A DNA stretch of 64,000 bases from Apostichopus japonicus (GCF_037975245.1 NC_092581.1:17113303-17177302), one strand, 5' to 3'. Shown: positions 12,730 to 24,722, counted from the stretch's first letter. Made by a program: numbers and translations. Notes: generated from the letters alone by a model not told the origin.

Positions 12730-13473
12730 CCCATAACCCTAACCCTTGAGCAAATTAACGCTTGACCCATCTTTTTACGCAAACCCCTTACATCGGGACT
12801 GTAAACATGCTATGGGGTTAAAGTGGATGGCTCTATCATAATTAGCGTCAGGGGGTGGGGGTACCACATTCAGGGGTGGATTTATTAAACCACTCTTCTG
12901 GGTGTACACGCCCATCTATAAATCAGTTTGTAAAATTGAGAATTTGCCAACCTTCCTAAGTTGCCCCTCCAAAGTGTTTGCACCTGTCTCATCACTGGCT
13001 ATAGGCCTTTTGTTATCATGGCAGTGTTACGACGCGCGAATTGAAACACTGGTCATTGAGCGAAACTGCTGCTTTTCTAGAAATATGTATATGAGCGAAC
13101 TCGACGCACGTATGCTTCATATAGTTCATATATAGTTAATCGTATAGTTTATCTATACTTAGTCTATACGTAACCACAAGCAAAAATACGGCATAGCGTA
13201 TATTTCACTAGTTTTTATAACCGTGACGGCTTGTTGGGCGTGAAGCCCAATCAAATTGGTTAATTTGTCTCACGTGAACAGAAGTACCGTGAATGAACTT
13301 ACTACCGTGAAATTCTATGTTAGTAGTGGAGGTTATTTTCGTTGCCTACTCATAACGAATGAACGCAAAGTTTTCTTCAGTTCTTTAAACTTGATCATTT
13401 TTCCAAAAGTACTTATTTGAGAAGAAACATACTTTGCCTCACCTGAACAGAAGATTTTTAGTGAGCTTTCAAA

Positions 13474-13476
13474 ATG
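13474..13476 (+). CDS. Alpha-tubulin initiator-ATG exon
   Basis: The ATG is followed directly by donor GTAAGTATAT. Exon 2 begins with the Arg2 codon at phase 0, so the start exon contributes only methionine. The 5' UTR boundary is not visible. Confidence 0.85.
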
Positions 13477-16400
13477 GTAAGTATATTTCTTTCTTTCCTG
13501 TTTATTCATAGAAAACCGTGATTCAGTTATCTTTCATCGCTTAACAATCTGCAGTCTTATAGTTGCAAGCGGTACAGGAAATCATTATCATGGATTAGAG
13601 ACTTGTAATGGAAACTTACAGGAAAACATATAAATCCTGTTCGTGTCTTATTGTTGCCAATTCCTGCTTACAGTATACTAGCGTACAATGCAATTGGCAG
13701 TACAGGGGAAAAACTGTGATATGAAGGAAGTGTCATATAATATATGAGGAAGACAATGTGTAACGGTAATTGAAAATATTATCTAGACTGACTAAGTAGG
13801 TTTTCAAAAAAACAATGCTCAGACTAGTATTTCATTTCGTTTGGGAACCATCAAGTAATCTAGTACCCCGTTGGTTAATAATGATGTCATAATGACGTCA
13901 CATATATACTGCATGAGGGAAACGACAAGAGAGAACTTAGCTGAGATGAGAGAGTTGCACCCTCCCCAGGGCCGGACCTAAGCGTGTGGGGGGCCCTATA
14001 GTCTGTATTTTTTCCGCACTTTCATGCTTGCAAATTCAGAGTGTATTTCACACCCTCGATCGAGGATTTCTCCCGGACTGATTAGTGACTGCCTTGATTC
14101 GAGTAGCGAATAATATTCAGTCAGCGAAACAGCATGGGAAACGCATCACTTCAACAATACATGCTAAAATTTTGTGGATCACAGTTTTGTAAATTTAGGA
14201 TACACTAAATGTGGGGGCCCCAAAATGTGGGGGCCCGGAGCACGTGCCCAGCTGTTGCCCCGCCCTTAATCCGCTGGTGACCCTCCCCCTCCCACCACTC
14301 CGTTATATTTAACACAATTCAATAACATTATTAAGAGATCCTTCATAATGACAGAAACACTGAACGATGATTTTGCTCAAGTGATCTATCAAGTGACCGG
14401 AGGATCTTGCTTGTGTAAAATAATGTATATATGTAAATGTCTTAGATACTAATGGCAGGTGCTTCTTGTAACATGTATATATGGCGTACTGAACTATTGT
14501 GTACTAGTCTTCGATGTATATACATGGCATCTACCGGGTTAAATATTTACGCAAGTCAATACACGTGTGGTAACACTAAACTTGGCTATTTAGCTTCTTA
14601 CTGTATGTTTATAATAGTGATCATAGTTCATTATCTTTAATACACCAGCATATTGCATGGTATTGCCACAAGTCGCTGTCCTTGGGTTTGAGTGTTTTCT
14701 ATTGTTGATATATGATTCTTGATTCTATAATACAGTATAGACTTTACCAGAAGGAACTTCTTGCATGAGTAACCGTTTTAAATACACATTGTCCTATAGA
14801 CAAAGTGAAAATGCAAAAGAAGGGAACTAAAGGACTCGTTCTGGATGGCTGAACTACTAGAATACTACCTGAATATTACCGTTAGAGTTTAAGTGAATTA
14901 TCATAGTGACAATGATATAGCAGCCCAAGCTATATACAGCAGCAGATTGGAAACGTATCGGTGTACAAGTAGTATAGGTGTAGAGTGTTTTACATTGAAA
15001 TATAAAACAAATATACAGGCGCATATCCAAAAATAACCAAAATTTTTCGCGCGCTCCGCGCGCGTTCAACATGTAAATGCCAATATCATATAAGCAAGCA
15101 TCGGTTATTACATCGCATGCCATCATGTACTGTACGGTCCGTGAAAGTTGCGCAGTGTACCGCGGGATGATATATAATGTAATCAACGAAATGTCTTATG
15201 TAGATGGGGAAAAAGGCATGGAGGCCCAATTATGTCAAAACTCTCTTTTACATTAGTAATGGCGTATTAGGGGCTGCAGCCCCCCCCCCCCGCCTCCTAC
15301 GCCTATGTGTGTAGTGTTCGGTTTCGGAAATATCTGCTATTTTTTTCATTTCCTTCAAACCAAGTTTTATAATAGTCGTTATAAGAGGTTTTAATATTTG
15401 TACACCAATAAATTAACTGTGTCTGAATTTTCGAAAATTTCTGACCAACATTCTTCATCACACTTCCCTCTACTCCTGCAAATTTGACCGGTCTGTTAGG
15501 GGTTGAACGAGGTTTTTCTATATTGGTTGTCCATAGATGAAATTTTTTGCAACATTATGGGTATGTTTTGAAGTGAGTTTATTCACGAGAAATGTGAATT
15601 TTCAAATTCGGAACAAATAATGGGCTTGGAATCTTGAAAAGTGGGCCTGACGGATATTGTGGGCCACGACGTAGAATCACCTACAAAAGCAATGATCCAC
15701 AGGACATGCGATGAGGTCGAACATGATTTGTGACTGGTGACAATCTTCAAGAAGGTTATGGATGGAAAAAAAACTATTGGGAAATACTTGGTTCTCAGGC
15801 AAAAAGTGTACATCTGGTTCGTCATTTTCAAGCCCGAGAAGTGCCATTTCCGGTGATCTAGGGGGTATCAAAACCAGAAATTTTCTTGTACGCTGTGCGC
15901 AAACTGATGGTGGCGCTCCGCTTAGATAGTAATTCGCGCCCCCCGGGTTAGAAAATCCTGGATACGCCCCTGATATAGATATCATGAAGGGGCGGAGAGG
16001 GGAGGAGAACGGGAGTGGAGATCGGGTGCATTATGGGGGGGGGGGGGGGGCGGGAACGTTGAGGCAGGACTTGTGATATACGATTTCTGCTGAAACTGCC
16101 TTTTAAAGTATTGAATCAATAAGAAAGTCAAATAATGTCTACACTTAAAGGGTGCGAAGACTCTCACACAAAAAAACGTCTGATGCCGGTAATCTGACTT
16201 AGTTTTAATGAAGTGTAACAGAAGTGTTAGACACCACCATCGATCCTAGAAAATACACACAGTTTCCTACCGTCGGTAACTAGACAAAAGTGTACATTCA
16301 ATGTAGATACTGTCAATACCCACAACACAGTGTACATAGCAGCAATGGACTTCTCAGCAAGAAGTTTGTTGATGGAACTCCCTGATCTCAGGTCGAGATT

Positions 16401-19400
16401 AAAGATAACAAGGTATCACGTTTCATTACTGTCTGCATTTTGTAGCGACAAGAAAAGACTTCACTTGCAAGCAACGGAAAGTTAACTTTTTTTTCAGATG
16501 GCGGCACGCGGTTTGGTGCGAGTCTTCAATGCCTTTAAAATTGAACAAGCTGTTTTACTGTCAACCTGTAGACCTACACCATGTTGACTCACAGAGATAT
16601 ATTTCATTGTCAACTTGAACAGTCCTCGGTATTAATAATTTGGAGAGCTAAAGACCTTCAAGAAGGTCCTTTTTAAATACTACTAGTCGATTTGAGACGC
16701 AAGTTTTCTTCTTTCCTTGAAATACACTTCCACAGTAAGAATAATGTGAGGGCGTTGTGGTCAAGTGGTTAAGGCAGTGGACTTGTGATCTAAGGATTAC
16801 ATGTTCGGGCCCTGGCCAGATCATTACGTTGTGTCCTTGGGCAAGGCGCTTTATCTCTATTGCCTCTCTTGACCCAGGTGTATAAATGGGGACTTGCGAG
16901 GTGACTTGTAAACATAGTTGTTTTCGCCGGTTTGTGGCTGCACCCTATGGGAAGTCCCCCGGGGGACACGTGGTTGCGGTGCACTGTGGTGCCCCAGGAG
17001 AGATTGATTGAATTGTGCACATTTTGGTGTGTAGGTGTCACAAGTTACCATGACCAGGTTTAAAGTTGCAAAGTCGTGTGAGAAGGCCTTGGCCCTGAAC
17101 AAGACTGTAAACCTGAAAATTAATTAATTAATTAATGTGCGTCCGCCTAAAACGTGCATCGTTGTCGGGGAAGTCCATAAGGCACCTATTTCAGTGTCAT
17201 TCCCACTCCGTTCCACTTTTTTTACTGCGCGTTTGTTGCAGTTATCATCTTTATTTTGTATGTTTGAACGTTACACTGATAGCTTGCAATGTATAGTAGT
17301 GAAGGTGTAAATATTTCGGAGGATGGAAAGCCAGTTTAGAAATTCGTTAGTGTAAATGAACGATTATGCGGCGAGAGCAGTTGGGAAGCACTATGTCACC
17401 TTTTCTAGATCTTTGACCGCTCCTTCTATAGCTCAAACTGTACATGGTCTAAAACGTGGCAAATTGTGCCATGAAAGTCAACCCATCAGCTATGATATAT
17501 CGGGTTGTACATTCCGCTTGAGACTTAATTATATAAACGCTTTAGCGACCTCTTCCGTATAGGCTATAGTCTCCACCATCCTCACAATCTCCATTTTCTC
17601 TTGAAGGATGAAAATATATATCCTTGTCCATTTGACTGAACCCTTTATTTTACAAAAGAGAAATAATTATTAAAATTTACATTGATTCAACAGCGTGAAG
17701 TTATTTCTGTCCACATTGGTCAAGCCGGAGTCCAGATTGGCAATGCATGCTGGGAACTCTTCTGTCTTGAACATGGTATCCAGCCTGATGGTCAGATGCC
17801 CAGTGATACAACCATTGGATACGGCGATGACGCTTTTAACACTTTCTTCAGTGAGACAAATTCTGGAAAACATGTTCCTAGATCAATTTTTGTTGACCTG
17901 GAACCAACAGTCATAGGTATAAATAAAACCCGTTGTATAATTTGTATCACAAAACAACCAAATATATATATATATATATATATACTCTCATAGGCGTACG
18001 GGACCATTTCGGCAGAAAATTTTGTGCCCGAAAGTTCCCGTGTCACTATCTAAGCGGAGCGCCACCGTCGGTTGGCGCGTAGCGTACAAAAAAAATTTTG
18101 GCAAATATTGCCTCTCAGATTGCAGGAAATGGCACTTCAGAGGCCTTGCAAGTTGCATCTAAACAGAAAACATCTAAACGAAAAAGAAAATGTTTCTTAT
18201 ATATACTCATGTCGGGGATGTCCAGGTATACAGTTGATGACTAGTTAGAAAAAATGTTTACTGCGGTTTTCTTCACTTCAGAGACTACTAATCTCCATGC
18301 ACGCATATATCACCACGATTGTGAGCGGCGATCCCTGTTTTGGGCGATATAGTGCAAAAAGCGTGGTAGCCCAGATGAGATGCGCTTACGGTGGTGTTAC
18401 ACGGAAATATTCGGGCATCATGATGCTAAATAAAGAAATCATTAGGCCTATATTAATATTAATGTCACAAAACAAATAACACAAAACGCTCTCCACGGAA
18501 TTGTCGGGCGAAAATATGAAAAAGATTCGGGCAAGCTACTACATATTTATATATATATATATATATTTTTTCTCCTCTTAGGCTGCCCGAATTTTTCAGG
18601 ACTTTTGCCCGAATTTTGGAAATTTGGGGGGCAGTCTGCCCCCCTGCCCCCCCCCCGCCTCGTACGCCTATGTATACTCTACATGAACTTCTAAGAATGT
18701 CGATAATTATTCGGCAGAGCAACCAATAAAAGAAAGAGCAACTACTAAGTTGTCAATTTAGGTCTACGCATGACACCTCAAGTAATGTACAATACACGCG
18801 TCCAAGTAAAGTGGTTCATTTCTCAATCGTTAATCTTCACAGCTATACCAGTATTACAGTATACTTAGAATGCAACTTTTTGTATAAATATTAATGATTT
18901 AATAGGCCTATTACAAAGGGGGGGGGTAAAGGTCAAGTGCCCTCACACTTCCACTCTGATGTTGTCAAATACATTCACAAAATATCACAATATCTGAAAA
19001 ATTATGATCGTCGTCATTCGAATGCTCTGAGGATATTGTTTTGGCCTACAGATGCAGAAATTGTCCAGCAATTTTGCTTGCCAATTTTGTTCAGTAATCA
19101 GAAAATCCCCTTTCGAAGGTCATCGGTACTACTTGGTCACAATCGTTAAATTTTCCAAGAAGTGTTCAATGGTAATTTCCTTGCAGTTCTGGTCCTCAAA
19201 CACAATTCTACACATTGAGAAGTTTTGGAATATGTAATTTAACCGTCTCCTTAAAGGCATTGAAGACTCGCCCCAAACCGCGCTCTGAAAAAGTTAACTT
19301 TCCGTTGTTTGCAAGTGAAGATATCTGCTTGTCGCTTCAAAACGCAGACGGTAATGAAACGTGATACCTTGTTATCTCTAGCTGGACCTGAGATGTCCAT

Positions 19401-20919
19401 CGCTGCTATATGTACACTGTGTTGTGGGTATTGGCCGCAGCTGTATGTACTGACTGTACACTAGTGTCTAATTACCGACAGTAGCAAGCTGTGTGTGTAT
19501 TTTTTGGGATCGATGGTGGTGTCTAACACTTCTGATACATCTCAATCGAACCTAGGTCAGAGTACCGGCATGAGACATTTCTTTGTGCGGGAGTCTTCAC
19601 ACCCTTTAATGGCTTACTACTTTTGCAATGTTAGTAACATGCTCGTTTGACATTTGAGCATGGGCGACCATTATCCGACCTACTAGCATATTTCGGGGAC
19701 AATATTGAAGATCTTTAAACTGCCTTTATTTTCACTTTCGTCATCATCTTTCATGTTTGACTTCATTTTTAACTTCTTTACTTCAGATGAAATCAGAACG
19801 GGGACTTATAAATCGCTGTTCCACCCGGAGCAACTTATTACGGGTAAAGAGGACGCCGCTAATAACTATGCTAGAGGTCATTATACTGCGGGTAGAACGC
19901 ACATTGACATGGTAATTGACCGTTTAAGGAAACTTTCCGAACAGTGCTTTGGATTGCAGGGATTTTTGATCTTTCACAGTTTTGGCGGTGGAACAGGTTC
20001 TGGATTTACAGCTTTACTGATGGAACGGCTGTCTGTAGAATACGGGAAAAAGTCGAAACTAGAGTTTGCGATTTATCCAGCACCCACTCTATCCAGTGCT
20101 GTTGTGGAACCATACAACTCCATTCTAACGACTCATGTCACGTTAGAGCATTCAGATTGCGCATTCATGGTTGATAACGAGGCAGTTTATGACATCTGTA
20201 ATCGGAACCTGGATATTGAGCGGCCATCTTATACCAATCTAAATCGAATCATGGCACAAGTCGTTTCCTCAGTTACAGCTTCTCTGAGATTCGATGGCGC
20301 ACTGAATGTGGATCTGACAGAGTTCCAGACTAACCTGGTACCATACCCTCGTATTCATTTCCCTCTGGCCACCTACGCCCCTATCATCTCTGCAGAGAAG
20401 GCATTCCATGAGCAGCTCACAGTTGCTGAGATCACCAATGCTTGCTTCGACACCGCCAACCAGATGGTGAAGTGCGATCCTCGCCACGGCAAGTACATGG
20501 CCTGCTGTGTGCTCTTCAGGGGTGACGTCGTACCCAAAGACGTTAGTGCAGCCATTGCTGCCATTAAAACCAAGCGTACCATCCAGTTTGTCGACTGGTG
20601 CCCAACTGGCTTCAAGGTCGGCATCAACTACCAACCACCAACCACGGTACCAGGTGGTGACCTCCCCAAGCTCCAGCGTGCTGTCTGTATGTTGAGCAAC
20701 ACCACCGCCATCGCCGAGGCCTGGGCTCGTCTTGATCATAAGTTTGATCTGATGTACGCCAAGAGGGCGTTTGTCCACTGGTATGTGGGTGAGGGTATGG
20801 AGGAAGGGGAAATGTCTGAAGCAAGGGAGGACATTGCAGCCCTGGAGAAAGATTATGAAGAAGTTGGAACCGACTCTACCACTGGAAGCGAAGATTCTTC
20901 TGAAGGCGAGGAATATTAA
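13474..20919 (+). CDS. Alpha-tubulin, divergent isotype lacking Lys40
   Basis: Three coding exons: 13474-13476 (ATG only, then GTAAGT), 17694-17916 and 19787-20919 (TAA stop), total 452 codons plus stop; vertebrate alpha-tubulins are about 449-451 residues. Splitting the gene right after the initiator ATG is the usual alpha-tubulin structure. Visible features: [18 protein letters not shown] start, GTP-binding GGGTGSG loop near 142-148, the DLTEF segment carrying the catalytic Glu254, and a C-terminal GEEY ending suited to detyrosination. It polymerises with beta-tubulin into microtubules (family knowledge). Odd points: Lys40, the lumenal acetylation site, is Thr (MPSDTTIG); helix H3 and adjacent residues are unusual ([19 protein letters not shown]); the tail is Ser/Thr-rich rather than a glutamate run. 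Probably a specialised paralogue, not the housekeeping copy. Confidence 0.95.
13967..14279. mobile_element. Non-autonomous hAT-like element (313 bp) with 8-bp TSD
   Basis: Starts CAGGGCCGGACCTAAG and ends CTTAATCCGCTGGTG, imperfectly inverted. Flanked by ACCCTCCC at 13959-13966 and 14280-14287. The duplication lies in C-rich DNA, so it is a little less secure than the others. Confidence 0.7.
15838..15972. mobile_element. Partial hAT-like element, one terminus only
   Basis: The right end reads, on the minus strand, CAGGGGCGTATCCAGGATTT, a typical hAT terminus. The interior carries the module TGCCATTTCCGGTGATCTAG and GGCGCTCCGCTTAGATAGT, also seen at 18030-18140 and 49225-49310. The left terminus was not found. 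Confidence 0.6.
16149..16534 (-). mobile_element. TTAA-flanked MITE, copy 3
   Basis: Reverse orientation, flanked by TTAA at 16145-16148 and 16535-16538, in tubulin intron 1. It carries about 35 bp extra relative to other copies near the GACCTGAGATC position. Confidence 0.8.
16747..17136 (+). mobile_element. tRNA-derived SINE, near full length
   Basis: The head resembles a tRNA: A-box-like TGGTCAAGTGG (16758-16768) and B-box-like TGTTCGGGCCC (16802-16812). A conserved body (GTGTCCTTGGGCAAGGCGCT) follows, and the tail is (TTAA/AATT)n. A truncated relative is at 23785-23908 on the other strand. RNA polymerase III promoter boxes are inferred from position and sequence. Confidence 0.85.
17694..17916 (+). 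CDS. Alpha-tubulin coding exon 2
   Basis: Encodes residues 2-75, from [16 protein letters not shown] to VDLEPTVIG. Acceptor CAG ends at 17693; donor GTATAA starts at 17917 in phase 1. Codon 40 is ACA (Thr) instead of Lys. Confidence 0.95.
17989..18672. mobile_element. hAT-like element (684 bp) with CATAGGCGTACG ends and 8-bp TSD
   Basis: Starts CATAGGCGTACG and ends CGTACGCCTATG, a perfect 12-bp inverted repeat, flanked by TATACTCT at 17981-17988 and 18673-18680. The left half contains the CTAAGCGGAGCGCCACC module shared with other elements. Inserted 72 bp into tubulin intron 2 next to a (TA)n run. Confidence 0.88.
19255..19605 (+). mobile_element. TTAA-flanked MITE, copy 4
   Basis: Forward orientation, flanked by TTAA at 19251-19254 and 19606-19609, in tubulin intron 2 about 180 bp before exon 3. 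Confidence 0.8.
19787..20919 (+). CDS. Alpha-tubulin coding exon 3
   Basis: Encodes from [15 protein letters not shown] to the terminal EEY. Acceptor TTCAG ends at 19786. The first half uses mixed, AT-tolerant codons and carries most unusual residues; from about 20335 onward third positions become strongly C/G and the protein is more canonical. Confidence 0.95.
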
Positions 20920-21129
20920 GAGTCACTGGATAGGGTTATTGACAAGTGTACAGCTTTTCTGTGATTTTTTTTTATTGAATAGTCAAACTGACATGTATCT
21001 TCTGACTGAGTAAAATCACCCATGGTAACACCACTCCTAAACCATACCACAGATTAAAACGATATTAGATCATGTACTTGATTATTCCGTGCCGTTGAAA
21101 TCAAATTTTCCATTCTTGATTTTCTAACT

Positions 21130-21178
21130 CAAGTGTAGAAACCAAGCAGATATATATATATATATATATACTATATAT
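21130..21178. repeat. (TA)n microsatellite
   Basis: An interrupted TA run beginning about 21150, in the tubulin 3' flank. Confidence 0.8.
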
Positions 21179-21535
21179 TTAGCAATACCTAACAGTACCA
21201 CATCATCCATTATTACAGATCTTATTAAATGTTTTGATCATCATGTTGGGAAATATCTGCAAACTGAAATTGATGATGGCATTATAAGCCATCTGATCAG
21301 ATGAAATACCTTTGTCTTTGTCCTTTTATTCCAGTTTATTCCCTAACCCCTTCCCTTAATCCTCTCTTTGTCCCTCCACTGTTTACCTCTCCTCTTCCCT
21401 TGTTGGTTTCTTTCTTTCTTCTCTCCATCCCTTGTCTACTAATCCCCTTACATCTCTTTGTGTTCACCATGCTCATTAACCTGTCTGTATTCTGTGCGTG
21501 TTTTTGTCCCTTCTGTTACTGTTACTTGTCATTTA

Positions 21536-21574
21536 GCCTTTTAAGAAGTTCCTGCTAGGAACGAAACGTCAGGC
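21536..21574 (+). other. Decayed hammerhead-ribozyme-like motif
   Basis: Same layout as the motif at 34461-34499: GCCT, a seven-base core (TTTAAGA instead of CUGAAGA), stem II GTTCC-TGCTA-GGAAC, GAAA, CGTC, AGGC. Stems are kept but two catalytic-core bases differ, so it should be inactive. Likely a remnant of the same retroelement family. Confidence 0.6.
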
Positions 21575-21976
21575 CAACTTACTTTTACACATTCTCTTAC
21601 ACAGGCTCTCTAGTGGATAAGCAGTTTGCTGACAGTTTTATTTTATTTTTATTCAGATGAAATACAATAAACAACCTCAAAGGCTTCATTGTTTTCAATC
21701 ATTCAGAAACATCAGCTTTTTAAACAGCATATTTATTCCCAATATCCCTGCAATCTCCAACCTTTTTACTTTCCTAAGTCTTCAACATATAAAATACCCA
21801 TATTAGAGCCCATACATATCTTTGATGCTGACCACTGTCCCAACTTACAAAGCTGTTGGCTCCCACTCCCCACCCTCCTCACCAAGCTTACATTATGTCT
21901 CTTATGCCAGAATGGCACAGTTACTTTCTCCCAGCTTCACCATAACAGCCCCTTAAATACAACAACATGTTGAATA

Positions 21977-23450
21977 ACCAGAATGCAAAATGCATTTAGG
22001 TTTCGATGACTTCAATGCACTAGACTTCTGCTTGTTAGTATAACCAGAACTAGCTGTTACAATAACACTATGGCATGCTAACACAGGTCAGTCTGTACGT
22101 GGTTATACACACCTCCATCAAAAACAGTAGGGTTCTTGTACTCAATGTTATGAATCCGCACACCAAGTATTACAAACCAAACCAAATCTCTAATAACTTT
22201 GCACATTAAGGTTGCAGAGGAGTCCACTTATGGACAATTTAGATTGGAATATGCCCACGAAACTTCAAAGAATCAGCTTGAAAGAAGCTAATACAGGTCA
22301 CTGGAGGTCAACCTGAGGTCAAAGGTCACCCAAATGCAGGTCGACTATTGTATTACAATAGCGTAACTCCCAACCTTGATGGACATTTGGTTCTCAAGTT
22401 ATTGCAAAAATACTAGTTTTTGACCCCTGATTGACCTTTGTTGACATTGGATCACATGACTGTTATGTTTTGAAACAATCCCTACCCCATTCACAACTAG
22501 TCCCAAAATATCAACCTTGTGGACCCTGTCAATGGTAGTTTCACAATTTATTGAGAAAAACTAGGCCAACATTACAGCCAACTCCATGAAGTGAAAGCAA
22601 ATCTCAAGTTCACAGGTGCTTGACCTAGTTTCTCCTTGGCAGCTGGCCAAGAAATGTTTTGAAATTTGTGGTACCTGTGCAACTTACATCCAACCAGAAC
22701 TACCAATGATCTACAAATATTTTCTAGAGAAGGCATGCTTCGCCATTCAAGTGCACTATTCCATCGAAATCACATCAACTCTTTAGCAAAATATCCATAC
22801 GGATGAGTGACAAGTGTTGCAGTAGCTCTAGCACTATTATATATCTATGGTCTGCAAGCAAGCCTTGGAAGACACTGTTACACACACACACATGTATGTA
22901 GCTATGTACATAGCAATTCAGGACCTCTAGCGACACACTTAAGTCAATGGGGATATTGTCGCGAGTTCAGATTCAAATCTACGGATGCCCGTAAGATCAT
23001 TTTCAATTGTCAATAGGCTCTCCTATTCTTATCAGGCGAATCGCCCATGTCATCTACTTATAGGCTGGACGATGGGAGATACCGTATATTATGAAAAGGT
23101 TTTTACAAGTTGACCCGTGGTGACCCTAAATGACCTTCGACATCCACCAAAAACGATAGGCTTTTTGTACTTAATGTGGTCAACCTACATACCAAATATG
23201 AAATCAATCCAAGCTTTGCTTTTTGAGATATGTTTACAAGCTTTTCACTATTTGACCCCTGGTGACCTTAAATGACCTCTGACCTACACCAAAAACAATA
23301 GGCTTCTTGTACTCAATATGGTACTCCTATGAGAACTGTCCAAGCTTCCCTTCTTGAGATATCGTGTCTACAAGCTGGGCGTCACAAACGCACACACACA
23401 CACACGCACGCACACGCATGATTGCAAAGGTTACGATTATCATCGAAACC
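21977..23450 (+). repeat. Dispersed repeat with TGACCTTTGACCTCC modules, long copy
   Basis: Starts ACCAGAATGC...GGTTTCGATGA and ends GATTATCATCGAAACC. The interior has several degenerate modules (GACCTCCACCAAAAACAATA, CTTGTACTCAATGTGG, GAGATATCGTG) and a CA-rich stretch before the end. No open frame of note. Confidence 0.6.
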
Positions 23451-23784
23451 AAAAAGGAGGATATTTCTAGCAAATTTAAAGTTTTCACATATAATTCAAT
23501 TCTGAAAACTCAATCATTTACAGTAATGTATTCAACGTTGCCGCTGAATTCTAAAAATTGACAACTTCAGCATAAAACTTGCTTTCATGAAATTTACTAG
23601 TCCAAGCACTGACTACGTAAAATTAAATAGAAGAATATATTAGTTAGTAGACAAATTAATCACATCTTTGTCGTTTCAGCTTGAGATAGATCCACTGATC
23701 AAAGAAACATCACAATATTCAGGGAATCAAAAAATTAACCAAGACTGATGACTATCCTGGGTCTACTCGCTCTGTATGATCTGT

Positions 23785-23908
23785 CATACATACATACATA
23801 CATACACACATACATACATACATACATACACACGATCTGGCCAGGGCTCGAACCTGTAATCCTTAAATCACCAGTCCACTGCCTTAACCACTTGACCACA
23901 ATGCCCCC
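23785..23908 (-). mobile_element. Truncated tRNA-derived SINE
   Basis: Minus-strand copy of the tRNA-like head of the SINE at 16747: A box at 23888-23898 and a perfect B-box-type GGTTCGAGCCC at 23844-23854. The body is missing; the head runs straight into a (TATG)n tract (23785-23832). Confidence 0.8.
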
Positions 23909-24573
23909 CAAACTATCTATTAAATAAAGAGAGACTGGTGAGGATTTAAAGCCAACCACCTTATTAACTTAAAACAAAAGGGGGTTAAAATATGCTAATA
24001 CTGGATCATCTAATCGGGAATGACCACAAATATAGGTCAATATCAGCTAGATGTGAGATATTTATTCTGATGACACAAAACAGATACACATTCAGGTTTT
24101 CTAATTGACTGGTTATTTTTGCTATTATATAATTTATAATAATTTTTCTGTCAGACTTAATCTTTCTCGGGGGGAAGACTGTCATGACGACATAGGATAA
24201 ATGCCTCAGATATAGTTCAATGTCATCGTAAGAGAAAATTTGTAATTCCGAATAGCTAAAATGTTAGGCATGAAGGACAAAGAACTCCAGCTTTTACACC
24301 TTGCCCATTAGTGCCATGACTTAAGTTGTCAGGCAAGTGATAGCCTACTGTAGTAATGTTATTGTCTATTCATATATTCTTCAAAACACCCAGATCTTGG
24401 GCCTCGCATCCACAACGGCTTCCACAGTATTTCTAAACAGAAGACGAGCAACTCTACCCTCATCACTCTTGGTGTAGACGCTTCGGCACTTAGTTCTCTT
24501 CCCGGAATATCCAACTTGCTCCCACAATGCACATGGTACGATTGCCATCCATGTTTGTTTGTCTTTCCAGGCT

Positions 24574-24722
24574 TCATGTGTTGATAGCAGTCCTCATGTC
24601 TTTTCGATCTCTCTTGGTCTCGACATGTCTGAATATTTTAGCCTTCTGCGCCTTCTTAAATTTGTGTTGCTTCATATTGAACCCTTTGTTCTGCTTGTCG
24701 GCTCTCTTACTCGCAGGAACGA
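24574..24722 (-). CDS. DDX18: DDX18 terminal coding exon
   Basis: Encodes [20 protein letters not shown] and then [20 protein letters not shown] to INT and TGA. It matches the basic K...KSKIFKHISKK tail of human DDX18. The acceptor ATTTCAG joins exon 11 in phase 1 (ATC codon at the junction). Confidence 0.85.

Larger units (their letters stand above)
9036..13473. other. Intergenic DNA between divergently transcribed HTATSF1 and alpha-tubulin
   Basis: Head-to-head interval. It should contain both promoters and possibly an unseen HTATSF1 5'-UTR exon. Recognised contents are the reverse-transcriptase remnant, a foldback element at 10173-10653 and a hAT-like element at 12142-12729. I saw no convincing TATA box or coding exon. 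Confidence 0.6.
13477..17693 (+). other. Alpha-tubulin intron 1 (4.2 kb)
   Basis: Noncoding. Holds a hAT-like element (13967-14279), a partial element with the CGCTCCGCTTAG module (15838-15972), MITE copy 3 and a tRNA-derived SINE. Also a GC-rich palindromic patch CGCGCGCTCCGCGCGCG (about 15048-15064) and a short inverted structure with a C-run around 15258-15307. Confidence 0.85.
17917..19786 (+). other. Alpha-tubulin intron 2
   Basis: Contains the hAT-like element at 17989-18672 and MITE copy 4 at 19255-19605; nothing coding seen. Confidence 0.9.
20920..24573. other. Intergenic DNA between convergent alpha-tubulin and DDX18
   Basis: Tail-to-tail interval. It contains a decayed hammerhead-like motif (21536-21574), a long copy of the inverted-terminus repeat (21977-23450) and a SINE fragment. 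A possible tubulin AATAAA lies at 21667-21672 and a possible DDX18 one (minus strand) near 24060-24065; both are far from the stops and uncertain. Confidence 0.6.

Noticed and set aside
16751-16820. A functional tRNA gene
   Set aside because: It has A- and B-box-like sequences but no proper cloverleaf, and is followed by a SINE body and AATT tail; a related truncated copy is at 23785-23908.
20269-20778. Antisense frames across the tubulin exon
   Set aside because: Shadow of the tubulin coding frame; no independent features.
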